A stretch of DNA of 64,000 nt from positions 71,087,972 to 71,151,971 of the forward strand of contig OX439040.1 in the NCBI GenBank assembly GCA_949317995.1, written 5' to 3'. The stretch is from Acholoe squamosa. Lineage: Eukaryota > Annelida > Polychaeta > Phyllodocida > Polynoidae. The notes beneath the pieces were generated by a model. That model saw only the letters and a list, made by a program, of their open reading frames with translations, searched no databases and was not told where the DNA came from. Positions 33,289 through 43,000 of this stretch are shown piece by piece. A program made the position numbers and the translations under genes. Within the stretch, counting starts at the first letter, position 1; every line of letters starts with the position of its first letter.

Positions 33289-35205
33289 TGTAGCACAGGC
33301 ATGCTTTTTATAACATGGGTCATAGTCGCAAGACCCGAGATTCCATTTCCAGCACACATCGGTAGGCCAACCAGCGGTGTAGTTGTCAGAGCGCTGTCCC
33401 CGCTGACGACGGCGTCTGTTCTTGCTGCTGGTCTTATCCTGTGAATTGGAATTGGGATTAGATAAGTTCTCTACAACCCACATATGCTCAGCACTCAAAT
33501 GCGCTTCAATGGCTGGTTTGTACCCTGCCTCAAAGTCAGCCAATTTGCCTTCTATAACATCTGTCACCACCTTATGATCATATTTAGAAAGCGCTTTGGA
33601 CGAGAAAGCATTTCCTTGAGCCTTTAATGATACAAATCGCATATGTGCTCTGTAGCCATCTAGACTGACCCTAGGGAGATTGGAATTACTTATGTAGTCC
33701 GCAACACAGTTCATGCCATTCACCAGCTCTTGAAGACTCATTTCTTCGAATTTCTTGTCAACATCAATGTGGAAGTCAGGGCGTAACTTATTAGTGGAAC
33801 GCTTGCGTTTTGTAGTATCTGACAGCATTTTAAAATTATTCAACCAATTCAGGTCAGGCATACCTTGAACTTGTTTAGCCGTGAACAAATTGCTGATATC
33901 TCCATCTAGAAGCCCTAGTAAGGATGTAGATAATCCCGCGCTGGATAATCCTGTCTGAAGCGTCTGTTGAGCTGCTGCTGAACGGGGGGTAGCTGTAGGT
34001 GATTGAACTAACTCATAAACTTGGCCCTGGTGGATAACTCTCTTGGGTGCTACAGGTACAGCTGGTTTAGATAGTTCATATACACATCCGTTGTGAATAA
34101 TACGGTTAGGTTTACTAGTAGGTTCAGCCAAAAGCAAAGGAGTACTACCTTCCCCCAGGGGTGTGGGTCCTTCAGTCCCACCTAGCGGTCGAGAACCCTG
34201 AGGCGCAGTAATAACACCTTTATTTACACCAGATTCAGCATTGCCAACTAGTTTACCTTGCTTCCACAAAAGATATTCTTGGTAACTTGCACCTTCGGTG
34301 AGCGTGTGACCGCCGGAGGCTTTGTTGATAACCGGTCCTCCGCTGAGCGATGGATCTCCTGAGCTATTCTGCCTATTATTGGGCATGTTTGGGCCACCAA
34401 TTTCGTGGAAAATGCCAGCTGAGTCCTTGTAGTAGATTGGTTCGACCACGGAGGCCTGTGGAAGGCCAATTTGGCCTGAAACAGCTTTGCTACTAGCCTG
34501 AATCTTGCCAACCGGAAGGAGGGGTCCGCCATCTTGGATTCCGCAGTGAATGTTGAGATGCGCTTGTGCTTGGTCTGCTAATGAGTTTATGTCAGGGACC
34601 AGCGGAGCTCCGAGGACGCATGGGCCTTTTTGGACAGTTTGGCTATTTTGGGGTGAGTAGTGTCTGTCATTAAGACCATCTGGTGGACGATTTGTGGCTA
34701 TATCCAAAGGGAATACATTGGGTTCAACTGTACCGGTCAGACCTTTGGCCCCATCACTGTAAATTGTCATGGCACCTTCCCATGCCCGAACGCCATCATT
34801 GAGATCTCTTATTGTCCTTTTATTTTCGGCCCGAATCGATGCTAGCTCTAGTTGTAGTTCTTGTCTTCTAGCCAGATTTTTGATTTCCACCTTGCGAGCT
34901 TCTTCTGCCTTGATTTCGGCCAATAAATCTTCATTTGGGTCTGATGTGCCATCTCCCGGGACCGGGCTTGTCCGCCCGGGCGCTGTGCCTTGTTGTCGGG
35001 GATCGATGGTGTTTGCACCGGTCCCTCTGTCGCCTCTGTCCCCTGTCACTTCCTCGTCATGGTTGAATGACGATGTGTCCTTTGGTGTGTCATGACTTAC
35101 CATGTCATGTCCAGACTTCCATCTAGGGTTCGGGCACGTACAGTTTGGACAAGCCCTCGAGTTCCCATGGTAGTCTTGCCCACATGCATCACATTTTACA
35201 GCCAT
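33286..35205 (-). CDS. Gag-like protein of the Ngaro element
   Basis: The putative nucleocapsid-type protein (639 residues) binds element RNA. The start is ATG at 35,205 (MAVKCDACGQDYHG), 29 bp inside the A1 repeat boundary. The upstream codons to 35,253 have no ATG. The N terminus holds a zinc-ribbon-like C-X2-C...C-X2-C set (residues 5-22). Residues about 90-140 are a charged helical, probably coiled-coil, segment (LLAEIKAEEARKVEIKN). A long Pro/Gly/Ser-rich middle follows, and then a C-terminal C-X7-C-X4-C-X3-H finger (CWKWNLGSCDYDPC). The frame stops at TGA 33,286-33,288 in what looks like a second knuckle, and stays open to another TGA at 33,175. Assignment rests on position and fingers. 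Confidence 0.82.
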   Translation of the reverse strand: MAVKCDACGQDYHGNSRACPNCTCPNPRWKSGHDMVSHDTPKDTSSFNHDEEVTGDRGDRGTGANTIDPRQQGTAPGRTSPVPGDGTSDPNEDLLAEIKAEEARKVEIKNLARRQELQLELASIRAENKRTIRDLNDGVRAWEGAMTIYSDGAKGLTGTVEPNVFPLDIATNRPPDGLNDRHYSPQNSQTVQKGPCVLGAPLVPDINSLADQAQAHLNIHCGIQDGGPLLPVGKIQASSKAVSGQIGLPQASVVEPIYYKDSAGIFHEIGGPNMPNNRQNSSGDPSLSGGPVINKASGGHTLTEGASYQEYLLWKQGKLVGNAESGVNKGVITAPQGSRPLGGTEGPTPLGEGSTPLLLAEPTSKPNRIIHNGCVYELSKPAVPVAPKRVIHQGQVYELVQSPTATPRSAAAQQTLQTGLSSAGLSTSLLGLLDGDISNLFTAKQVQGMPDLNWLNNFKMLSDTTKRKRSTNKLRPDFHIDVDKKFEEMSLQELVNGMNCVADYISNSNLPRVSLDGYRAHMRFVSLKAQGNAFSSKALSKYDHKVVTDVIEGKLADFEAGYKPAIEAHLSAEHMWVVENLSNPNSNSQDKTSSKNRRRRQRGQRSDNYTAGWPTDVCWKWNLGSCDYDPCYKKHACAT

Positions 35206-35233
35206 TATGGCCCAGCAAATAGTGATAATAATG

Positions 35234-35390
35234 AAAAAATTTGTGAGCAACATGGAGCTAGCAGCAGGCCTGCAGCGTGCAGGGGAGGCACTAACTAGGT
35301 CAGCACACCTGGGAGTCTACCTGTACAGGTGTGGGGACTAGGGCTCCCTCTAGTGATCAATACTCGCGTCAACTATTGATGCTTAACATT
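35234..35390 (-). repeat. Split direct repeat A1 (outer 5' end)
   Basis: This 157 bp repeat is 156/157 identical to A2. It forms the 5' terminus of the element and probably carries its promoter, as the Gag ATG lies 29 bp downstream. The outer edge on the plus strand reads AACATT|TCTCATC. Confidence 0.92.
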
Positions 35391-35402
35391 TCTCATCTTC
35401 TA

Positions 35403-35680
35403 GTGATATTTTTATTTTCAAGGTAAAATCATGTGACCTTGATCAAATACAAAGAGCTCCCTGATAGGAGTCTGATCTCATGGCAAATCTTCAAATGCCT
35501 GGCACTAGCTGTTAGAAGGATATTGAGAAACAGGATAGAAGCTCATAATTGATATAATGTCTTATGATATTTTCACCATTTAGGTCAAACGAAGTGACCT
35601 TGATCAAAGTCACATACACAGTACTTCCTCATAGGGCCCTAGTACAAGATTTCATGCTCCTGGCACCAACAGTTATAGTT
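35403..35680 (+). repeat. Two diverged tandem copies of a ~160 bp unit
   Basis: The unit contains TGATATTTT, GTGACCTTGATCAAA, a TCAT.G..AA block and CTGGCACYA..GTTA. Copies begin near 35,404 and 35,566. The word AAGTGACCTTGATC resembles a nuclear-receptor half-site, but this may be incidental. Confidence 0.55.
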
Positions 35681-35852
35681 AGACATGGGCATCCGAAAAG
35701 GGGGACAGAGGGGCCCAAACACATAGCAGGTGGAGCCTGAGTATCTCTGGGCCCACTGAAATTCAGCCAAGACCTCATAATGATGAAATGCACAAACATC
35801 CAACATCTTCCAGGAAAATGTTTAGTTTTATCAAAAAAATGGTTTCCATGGA

Positions 35853-35896
35853 TTTCTGATTGTCTACCAGCTGCCGATCTGGTAGACAATCAGAAA
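35853..35896. repeat. Perfect 18 bp inverted repeat, 8 nt loop
   Basis: Arms TTTCTGATTGTCTACCAG (35,853-35,870) and CTGGTAGACAATCAGAAA (35,879-35,896) are exact complements separated by CTGCCGAT. The context is non-coding. It could form a stable hairpin or be the remnant of a tiny fold-back element. Confidence 0.85.
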
Positions 35897-36379
35897 CCGG
35901 GTAAGGTCATTGACTAGGAAATAATGAGAGATACCCATTCTCAACATACAGCTTTTAAACGAAATATATTTTTACATCTCTAAAACAGAATCATACCCTC
36001 AGGAAGTTTATGTAGAATATAATTTTATCATTATGAATTTGAAGAACGTTCATACCAAAAAGGAGGTTAACATTGCATTAAACTAGGTATCATATTTCTA
36101 CAATGGCACTTCTGCACTAGGCTTCTAGAACTATTCAGCCTTTCATACAGTAGTGTACCTTTACAGTATCGAAATATTTTCTCTGCACTTGCACACTCAT
36201 GAGAATGAGTACACTAGGCAACAGAAATGCCTTCATTGTTATATTTCTCACTGATTGATGTCCCTTAGAAAATATCTCATGCTCAGTTGCATGACGGTCA
36301 GGACCACCCCTCAACCATGAAGCTCGATTGAATATTGAATAAAACTGAATTGAGACAATTCAGATTACTATTTTGTCCA

Positions 36380-37199
36380 ATTGATAGAGGATTGGCACTT
36401 GAGCTAGGTATCACATACTGCATCTATCTACTTGGAGTCCATACCCATTATGAATATGAATGCCCTGGAGTTATCTCTTTTTTTGCATTATTAGTATTTA
36501 TGAATTTATGATAGGATATAATGCATTTGGAGCTTATTTGCCATTACCAGGTTAACACACCAACCTAGGTTTGGCAAGCAATTACAGCAAAACTACCTGG
36601 GCTATTTTAGCTCAAGATATCTTATTTTAAAGCTTGTAAGGTAATTTTTTACTAATCTGGCTACATATGCGGAATATTTTTTCTATTCGAAATGACAGTA
36701 TGGCAATGCTCGTTAGCACAGTAAGACATGTCATGCCATACACATACTTCACTTGTCTTCTTCTGCTATCAGGTGAAATAATCAACTCAGAACATAGAAA
36801 ACCTGTTATGCTATTAACTCTCTAAGTGCAGCTTAGCCTTAACCCATTGAGGGATAGCATCAACTATAGTCGACACCATGGTAGGCCTAGCATCGACTAT
36901 AGGATTAGTATAGGAATTGAAAATAGGCTCTTCCTCTAGGAACTATATTCTTTTCAGAGGCCGTCCCCATGGCCATGGTGACCATTGTTGCTCTGTCCTC
37001 GAAGGTGAAATAATCAACTCAGAAAGTATAAACCTGTCATGCTATTAGCTCTCTAAGTGCAGCTTAGCCTTAAAGCAGCACTGACAAGTAACTCGTGAGT
37101 CAAACATTATTGAAAATCAGCCCTGATAAAGTAGTTTAGCAGTGCCTTTAAATTGCAACTTCTGACCGTGAGGCAGATATGTGTCATATATCCATTATA
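36380..37199 (+). repeat. Right-half duplicated segment, copy 1, left part
   Basis: It aligns with 57,580-57,885. Shared words are GTCCAATTGATAGAG, GATATGAATGCCCT, AAGACATGCCATACCA, TTCACTTGTCTTCTT, GCTATCAGGTGAAATA and CATGCTATTA. Its last part (37,137-37,190) aligns with 62,735-62,790 (TAGCAGTGCCTTT, CAACTTCTGACC, ATATGTGTCATATAT). Confidence 0.65.
36771..37073 (+). repeat. Direct repeat pair flanking 160 bp
   Basis: A 71-72 bp unit beginning AGGTGAAATAATCAACTCAG and ending GCAGCTTAGCCTTAA occurs at 36,771-36,842 and 37,003-37,073. The paralogue at 57,775 has one copy only. The 160 bp between the copies holds a repeated ATCGACTATAG/ATCAACTATAG word. Confidence 0.7.
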
Positions 37200-40100
37200 C
37201 TGCTGCAGCATCGAGGCCCCCATGGGGTGAACACCCATCACCTCAAAACATTATACACCATACACCATTGGAAAGCTCTAAACTTCTAGATTTCAGATAT
37301 GGTAGGTGTAAATAAAACCAAAACCAGTTTTTTTGGTGAAATGGTGAAATAAGCCTCAAGAAAAAATGTTTAAATTATTTTTTTAATTCAAATTCAAATT
37401 TTTTTTTTTCAGAATACTACTTATATCAGTGAATAACAATCATCATATCTGGGTATGTCTATGCAAAATTAGATATCTGAAAGGAAAAATGTCTGTTTAA
37501 ATGAAACATCAGATTAATTAGGTCAGTAGGTCAATTATTAGACACATATATGGGTCATGAAAGACAAAGTAATCGTTGACCTTGAGAAATAATAATGGTC
37601 AGTCGCATAACAAGCAGTTATAGATAGATAAATCCCTCATAGAAGCACTTAAACCTTTCCAATCATAATGCCCTTAAATACACAGTTACTAGAGACCTTG
37701 GGCAACTGTTCAAGGTCAATAAATGTACAATATCTACCTATTTAGGGTTCTTAGGGGTGGACAGAATATTAAATTTCACTTTTTTTGTACCAGATCTTCA
37801 CACCCAGGGGACTGTAAGGTGAAAAATTATCAACTGGGACCAACCAATAAGGCTTCAAGTACTACCCACACCTGTATTCTATTACTTTGTAGGGGCACGG
37901 TTTAGTAGTAGCCTCCATGGCTTACGGGTTGACTAGGTTCCGAGCGGAGCGGCCTTTCAGGTTGAAGACCTGGTACGCCTGGCAGGTGGTGGCAGCAATG
38001 CTCCCAGGCTGCTCAGGTTAAACATGAGAGGTCACCACCTGACCCCTGTGGCTATATGATAGTCGGGTCGGAACCTAGGGACAGAATCCTCCCGGATTCT
38101 GTATGAAGAACATAAGATCTTACTGACTCCGAAGCCTTACCTGGTAGTCATAAATCAGAGCTATCCGAAAGATCTCACACCCATCCAGAATACCTTTAGC
38201 TTACTGTACTCTAGGATATTGAATAAACCTTGTTGCCTTCTGAACCGGATATCCTTGTATTCGTGATCCTTTCCGAACCCATAGATGGTCATACATTACA
38301 ACTTTAATTAACATTAAGTTAGTCCAGGCCCCTGAAAGTTGGTTAACAAATATCAATTGAAAAATAGAAATGATATTGGTTAGTTGCATAACATTCAGTT
38401 ATACATAGATAAAGGCTTTGTAAAAGCTTATAAACCTTTCATATGAGCAGGTAGAGACAATCTTTTTTAAATCAACACATCACCAATAGATACACACTGT
38501 ATGATACTTAAAATAGTCCCAGAACGATTTAAATGGGCAAAACATACAGAAGTCCAGTTTAAGGGGGGTCGGAGGGTTGACTTGAAAAATATTTCAAAGT
38601 GTAGTGCACTCAAAGGGTGCATGGTATGCAAAAAATGTCTTTAGCAAAAACTCCATATATAGACCCCCTCTATGGGTAAATATAAAAATGCTGAGGAATT
38701 CTTTTTTAATATGCTTTGCAGAGGTTTAAAATTTTGATCAGTCGCGCAACCAACGCTATTTGAACATATAAGAATGGCTAGGGTAGAAAAGAATTGAAAC
38801 ATATCACCTTCAAACCACATGGAAATCTTATATAGGACCCCCATCAAGGAGTAAATTTAATGAATAAAATTATTGTGATCTTTTACTGCTTGGCTTGATG
38901 CTATAGGGCAGGGGATAAGATGGAAATTTTAAAAAAAAGCCTATTTATGCCATTTTTCAACATATTTAAAAAAACAGCAGACTGACATGCACAAATATGC
39001 CTTTCTTTTGAAGCTCTACATGTTTTCCTTCAAATGATACCCAAAATAGGAAGAATGGTTATTTACTTTTTATTTGTACAGCCCCCTGTATCCATAAAGA
39101 CCCCCCCCCCCAAAAAAAAAAAAGTGACATGGTTCAGTGGATCCAGTCACCTGTAGTTGTATGTATATACAATAACTAAGGTAATCTCACCGTGCTAAGT
39201 TAGCGCTAGACCAATTCTTCTACAGTGTGTATTTGCCAATTTGGTGAGTTTCTAGTGATTTGAAGTATTCAAATCTATTGTCAATTAGCCAAAACAGTGC
39301 ACATTGTCAAAATCATTTATTATTTACTGGCCTAAAAATGTCAAATGTAGGCAGATAGCAGCAGGAACAAGATATCAATTTCAAATAACTCTCAATCATT
39401 CCCAATTAAGTATACCGTCATTATACTCTTTCTATGTCGACCTTGTCAGATTCACACTATCTTCGAGTTTCCAGTAATTATGTAAATTGCTTACCTCATG
39501 TTTTAATGTGGATTTATCTTTGGATATTGTAGCCAATACAGCAGGAAATGGGATTATAAGTTTGTAACCCTGATAGAAATCATCATAGAACAGTCACATA
39601 GCTCTAAGTACTCATAGTTGCATTTTAAAGTTATATCATTCCCCCAAATACCTGCAGTAGATGTTCTAACTGGAGGTGCTCTATTGCAGCATAATGTACC
39701 ACACTGGTGGGAAAAAGACCAGCCAGCCACTATAGTATTTGTTCCTTGAGCAGGTGTTGTGGCCTGGATCACAGAGCACCACTCCCACCTGAGTGACATC
39801 ATTGGTACTAGAAGTGATGGGGTTTTCTGAGGTTTGGACAAGGGTATTCATGTATAACTCTGTGATACCTCATATTTGTATACATTCAAATTACATATTT
39901 TGCATTTTTTTATGATACTGGCTACTTGCATCTGCAGGAGGTAGCCAGGTATTACTTACATGTAACATTATAACCAAGCATACATACCTCTCCTCTATCT
40001 CACCAGAGTGCAGCAGCCACAGTAACCCCAACTCTGAAATATCAACCCATTGATTCCTTGGAATTGCAATAAATTTGCCCAATATTGGCAAATAGGTTGA

Positions 40101-41032
40101 AATATCCTTGGACATAACCTCTGTGAATAAGCACAGAGAAAGGAATCACTGAGATCAGCAATATTGTATATTCAGTAAAGCTTGGTGAGCTCCAATCAGC
40201 TTCTCTACTAGCTACAAAAGGAAAAGCATATGTCATTGTAAAGTCTGGAGTCATTTTACTACTTGATGCTGTAAGCACACTAGACCAAAATTACCTGCTT
40301 GTTGATTTCACCCTCACGACCCACTGCCCTGTACACACTACATTACAACTGGCATAGAGATGACATAAGGGTCTAAATTACTAGCTAGTCAATGGCTAAT
40401 CCTAAGTTGTTGTCTATGTATGTGTGTATTTGCATAACAACCCTTTAATGGTGTTACATAAGGTGTTTACAGTACTCAGAAGGCCTCATGTTATCCTGAT
40501 TTAATACTAGGATAGGAATAATTCAGAACAAATGGTTTTGGTTAATTTTCCACAGAAAAACCTTGAACAAAGCCCCAATATTTTACCACATCGATCAAAA
40601 ACATACATACATACGTGTTATAAGGAAAATAGAAAATGGTGTCTGCATTAGCAGACATTGCCACTTTAAGAGAACATAACCCATTTTCATGACTTGACCT
40701 TGGACCTACTGACCTAATTATCTCAAAATATTACCTTCATGTAAAATATAATGTTTTTACACTGGTTCAAGCATAGGTAGTAGCATTATTCAATGGAAAC
40801 TCCATTGATACTAGGATTTGATGACATAATTAGAATTAAAAATAATTTTTAAAAAAATTTCTTCAGGCTAATATTCTGAAAAATACAGTTTTTGATATTT
40901 TTTACACCTGGCATATTCATAATCCTGACATTCTAAGCCTTAATTTGGTATATAACATGTTCTGTTTTCTTTTTTTGTGGTGATGGGTACAACTTGAAAT
41001 ACAGCTCGTAGCTCAGCCATGCTGCAACAGTA
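37198..41032. mobile_element. 3.8 kb element with ~330 bp terminal inverted repeats
   Basis: It spans 37,200-41,030, flanked by TA on both sides. The left end CTGCTGCAGCATCGAG and the reversed right end CTGTTGCAGCATGGC begin inverted arms that stay alignable for about 330 bp, through ACCCATCACC.CAAAA, AGGTGTAAA.AAA, AGCCT.AAGAAA and TTAGGTCAGTAGGTC. The paralogous copy near 62,792 reads through without it. No transposase frame is visible. A TA duplication fits Tc1/mariner-like or other TA-using elements. It contains a nested solo LTR and a local repeat pair (37,590-37,660 and 38,372-38,440). Confidence 0.7.
37884..38304 (+). mobile_element. 413 bp solo LTR with ACTT target duplication
   Basis: The sequence 37,888-38,300 starts TGTAGGGGCACGG and ends CATACATTACA, with TGTA/TACA termini, flanked on both sides by ACTT. 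It contains AATAAA at 38,222-38,227, about 75 bp before its end, as expected of an LTR. It is CpG-richer than its surroundings. No second LTR or internal region is present, so recombination between two LTRs probably removed the rest. The superfamily is not determined. Confidence 0.62.
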
Positions 41033-41510
41033 GAGAAAGTGTAATATATTACTTTCAGTGAAGTAACCATCTGCAAAGTAGACTCTTAAACAGGATGACG
41101 AGGGTCCTATAACTGGCTGTACTGTAGACATTCATAATAATTCAAGTATAAGTTGAAGCTTTAGAAGGAACATGTTTATTATAATCAGTAGGGAATCGCC
41201 CTAATCATTCATGATCAGGGTGCGGTCAGCCACATTTCAAGATCACTGAATGCCTTTAGATACAGCAGTCTAGCCATGGAGATTTTTTTCTGTATTTTAG
41301 ATGACTACTGCAATCAGTTTCCCTTCTTTCTAATAATCACCCAAGCTATCATTATGATATGTTACATTTTACTCCCGTTCAGAGGATTCAAAATAGATGG
41401 GATAAATAAGAATAACCCCACATATTTGTTGCTGGTATCAACCTGTATCTAGGCATCAATAGATGGATCAGATTTGGAATATATACATGGATACTACATC
41501 CCTATGTTTC
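41031..41510 (+). repeat. Right-half duplicated segment, copy 1, right part
   Basis: It aligns with 62,790-62,900 and 63,690-63,990. Shared words are TTTCAGTGAAGTAACCA, GTCAGCCACAT, TTTAGATACAGCAG, ATCATTATGATATGTT, TTTTACTCCC and GCAATAGATG. No gene is recognised. Confidence 0.6.
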
Positions 41511-42759
41511 CTATATTTATATGCATGGTGAAAATACTACTGTCTTCTAATATTCAACTTTTCATCATTTAGTGGGGAGCCAAGAATTAGCCGAGGTTCC
41601 AGTATTGCAGTCACATGAGGGATTAAAGCAATTCAATGTCCTTCAAAATCTGATAAAATGTGCAAGAACCATGAAAGATGCTGCCTCTATTCATTGAACA
41701 AGAAAGGGTGCTAAACTGCTAAAGCCATGATAATATCCTTTGAGATTTAATATTCTGATAGTGGCTACATTTGTAGTTGTAAAGGGAAATTGCCCTGATG
41801 GGCAATAAGGTTGAGATCTATGTTTTTCATTTCATCAGAATCTATAGATTGGATGGCCATATTCGACCAGGAATTGTTATTAGAATGCACGATAAATTAG
41901 ATTAGTGGTCATCTCTAGTAATGAGGAGAAATTTCCTATGAGACAGCAAAATGAGTGACATCCTTATATTTAGAAGTAAGTAGGCAATTTGAAAACAGTT
42001 ACATTCACAAACATGTACAAATTGACATGCATATTTCTCTTTCACCCTCTGTGTGTTTCTCTCTCTCTTACCACTGCTATGGTAATTCTTACAAAAATTC
42101 AGTGCGCTATTTACCTCTGGCTGTCTGTCTAACCCTGCCTATGTCTGTATTTCTGCCTGTCTGTTTTCCCCTGTCTGTCTGTCTCTCTCTCTTTCTGTAT
42201 CTCTCTCCCTCATGACTAGTTTATAAGATTTCCTAAATGTTGTACATGCCACTAGTAACTCTAACGCCAATTTGCTACACTATCAACCACACGTCTACCT
42301 CGAGTCCCACAAAAGATGTCATGACTACATGTGTCCCTTGGTTTCCTAATACTCTACCCTGTCTAACGATCATTAGTACACCTCTCGGCCCCAGACTCAG
42401 ATGGAAGAAACATTGTCCAAGAACTAATAGTCCAAGAATTAGTAGCATGCAAGTTTCAGAATTAACTGCAATGGCAGGATATATTTTTCCCCAATTTATT
42501 GCAGTGATGGTGTGGACCCCAGTTATTTCATACAAATAAATTTCAGGTAATGAACATACTTGTAATGGCTTCAACAAATTGTACTGAAAAGTGAAGATCA
42601 ACTCAGTTGAAAAAAAAACCATGGCTTCATCAAGCATAAGATTTCATTTCAACATGTGAAAAATTAATTTGTGAAGCCTGCTCTCCACAGTGTCCCTCAC
42701 GTCCTTTTCACAAATTTACAGCAGGCCTGTGTATCTTACGTATGGGGTCTGCCTGCAAA
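41511..42759. other. Unassigned, with TCTG/TC-rich tract
   Basis: Positions 42,040-42,212 are a pyrimidine tract with repeated CTGTCTGT and TCTCTC. Opposed open frames at 42,237-42,539 (plus) and 42,275-42,637 (minus) overlap completely and show no recognised domain, so neither is called. Confidence 0.4.
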
Positions 42760-43000
42760 TTCCCCGCTGGTCTTCCACCACACTAGGCAACTAATCAGGT
42801 CCAATATAGGAGAACTAATCAGACAAATCAAGACTGGTCTACAACAATGAAATAGGAATTAGAGTCTTTTTGTTATTAACTATTCTCAATGATATATAAG
42901 CTATACTACTTTCTCCAATTGTTTAGCCCTAATGTGAGTGATCAAGGCAGATGCATAAATTGTTCTAATAGAGTGACACCAGGGAGTCTTTCTTTTAGGG
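42760..43000 (+). repeat. Segment paralogous to 53,060-53,230
   Basis: Both copies contain GGCAACTAATCA.GTCC.ATATAGGAGAACT, then AACTATTCTCAA and a TTT.CTTGTG-like end, in the same order about 10.3 kb apart. Non-coding. Confidence 0.5.

Larger units (their letters stand above)
30125..35390 (-). mobile_element. Ngaro-type tyrosine-recombinase retrotransposon
   Basis: A 5.27 kb retroelement on the minus strand with Gag, reverse transcriptase plus RNase H, and tyrosine recombinase, and no integrase, aspartic protease or DAM methyltransferase seen. The ends form split direct repeats: A1 (35,234-35,390) at the 5' side, then B1 (30,391-30,463), A2 (30,237-30,393) and B2 (30,125-30,197) at the 3' side. 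Gene order and A1...B1A2B2 ends are the Ngaro layout within the DIRS order. A1 and A2 differ at one of 157 bases, so the insertion looks recent. No long target duplication is present, as expected for recombinase-mediated integration. Coding frames carry three internal TGA codons, so this copy may be defective or may use recoding. Confidence 0.92.

Noticed and set aside
33099..33359. 86-codon minus-strand frame between Gag and RT
   Set aside because: It is a shadow in another frame. The in-frame Gag extension and RT leader explain this stretch better.
30125..35390. DIRS1-type or PAT-type element
   Set aside because: There are no inverted terminal repeats with an internal complementary region and no methyltransferase domain. 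The order Gag-RT/RNase H-YR with A1...B1A2B2 repeats fits Ngaro.
42237..42637. Opposed 100- and 120-codon frames
   Set aside because: They overlap completely on opposite strands, have no domain and lie beside a low-complexity TCTG tract.
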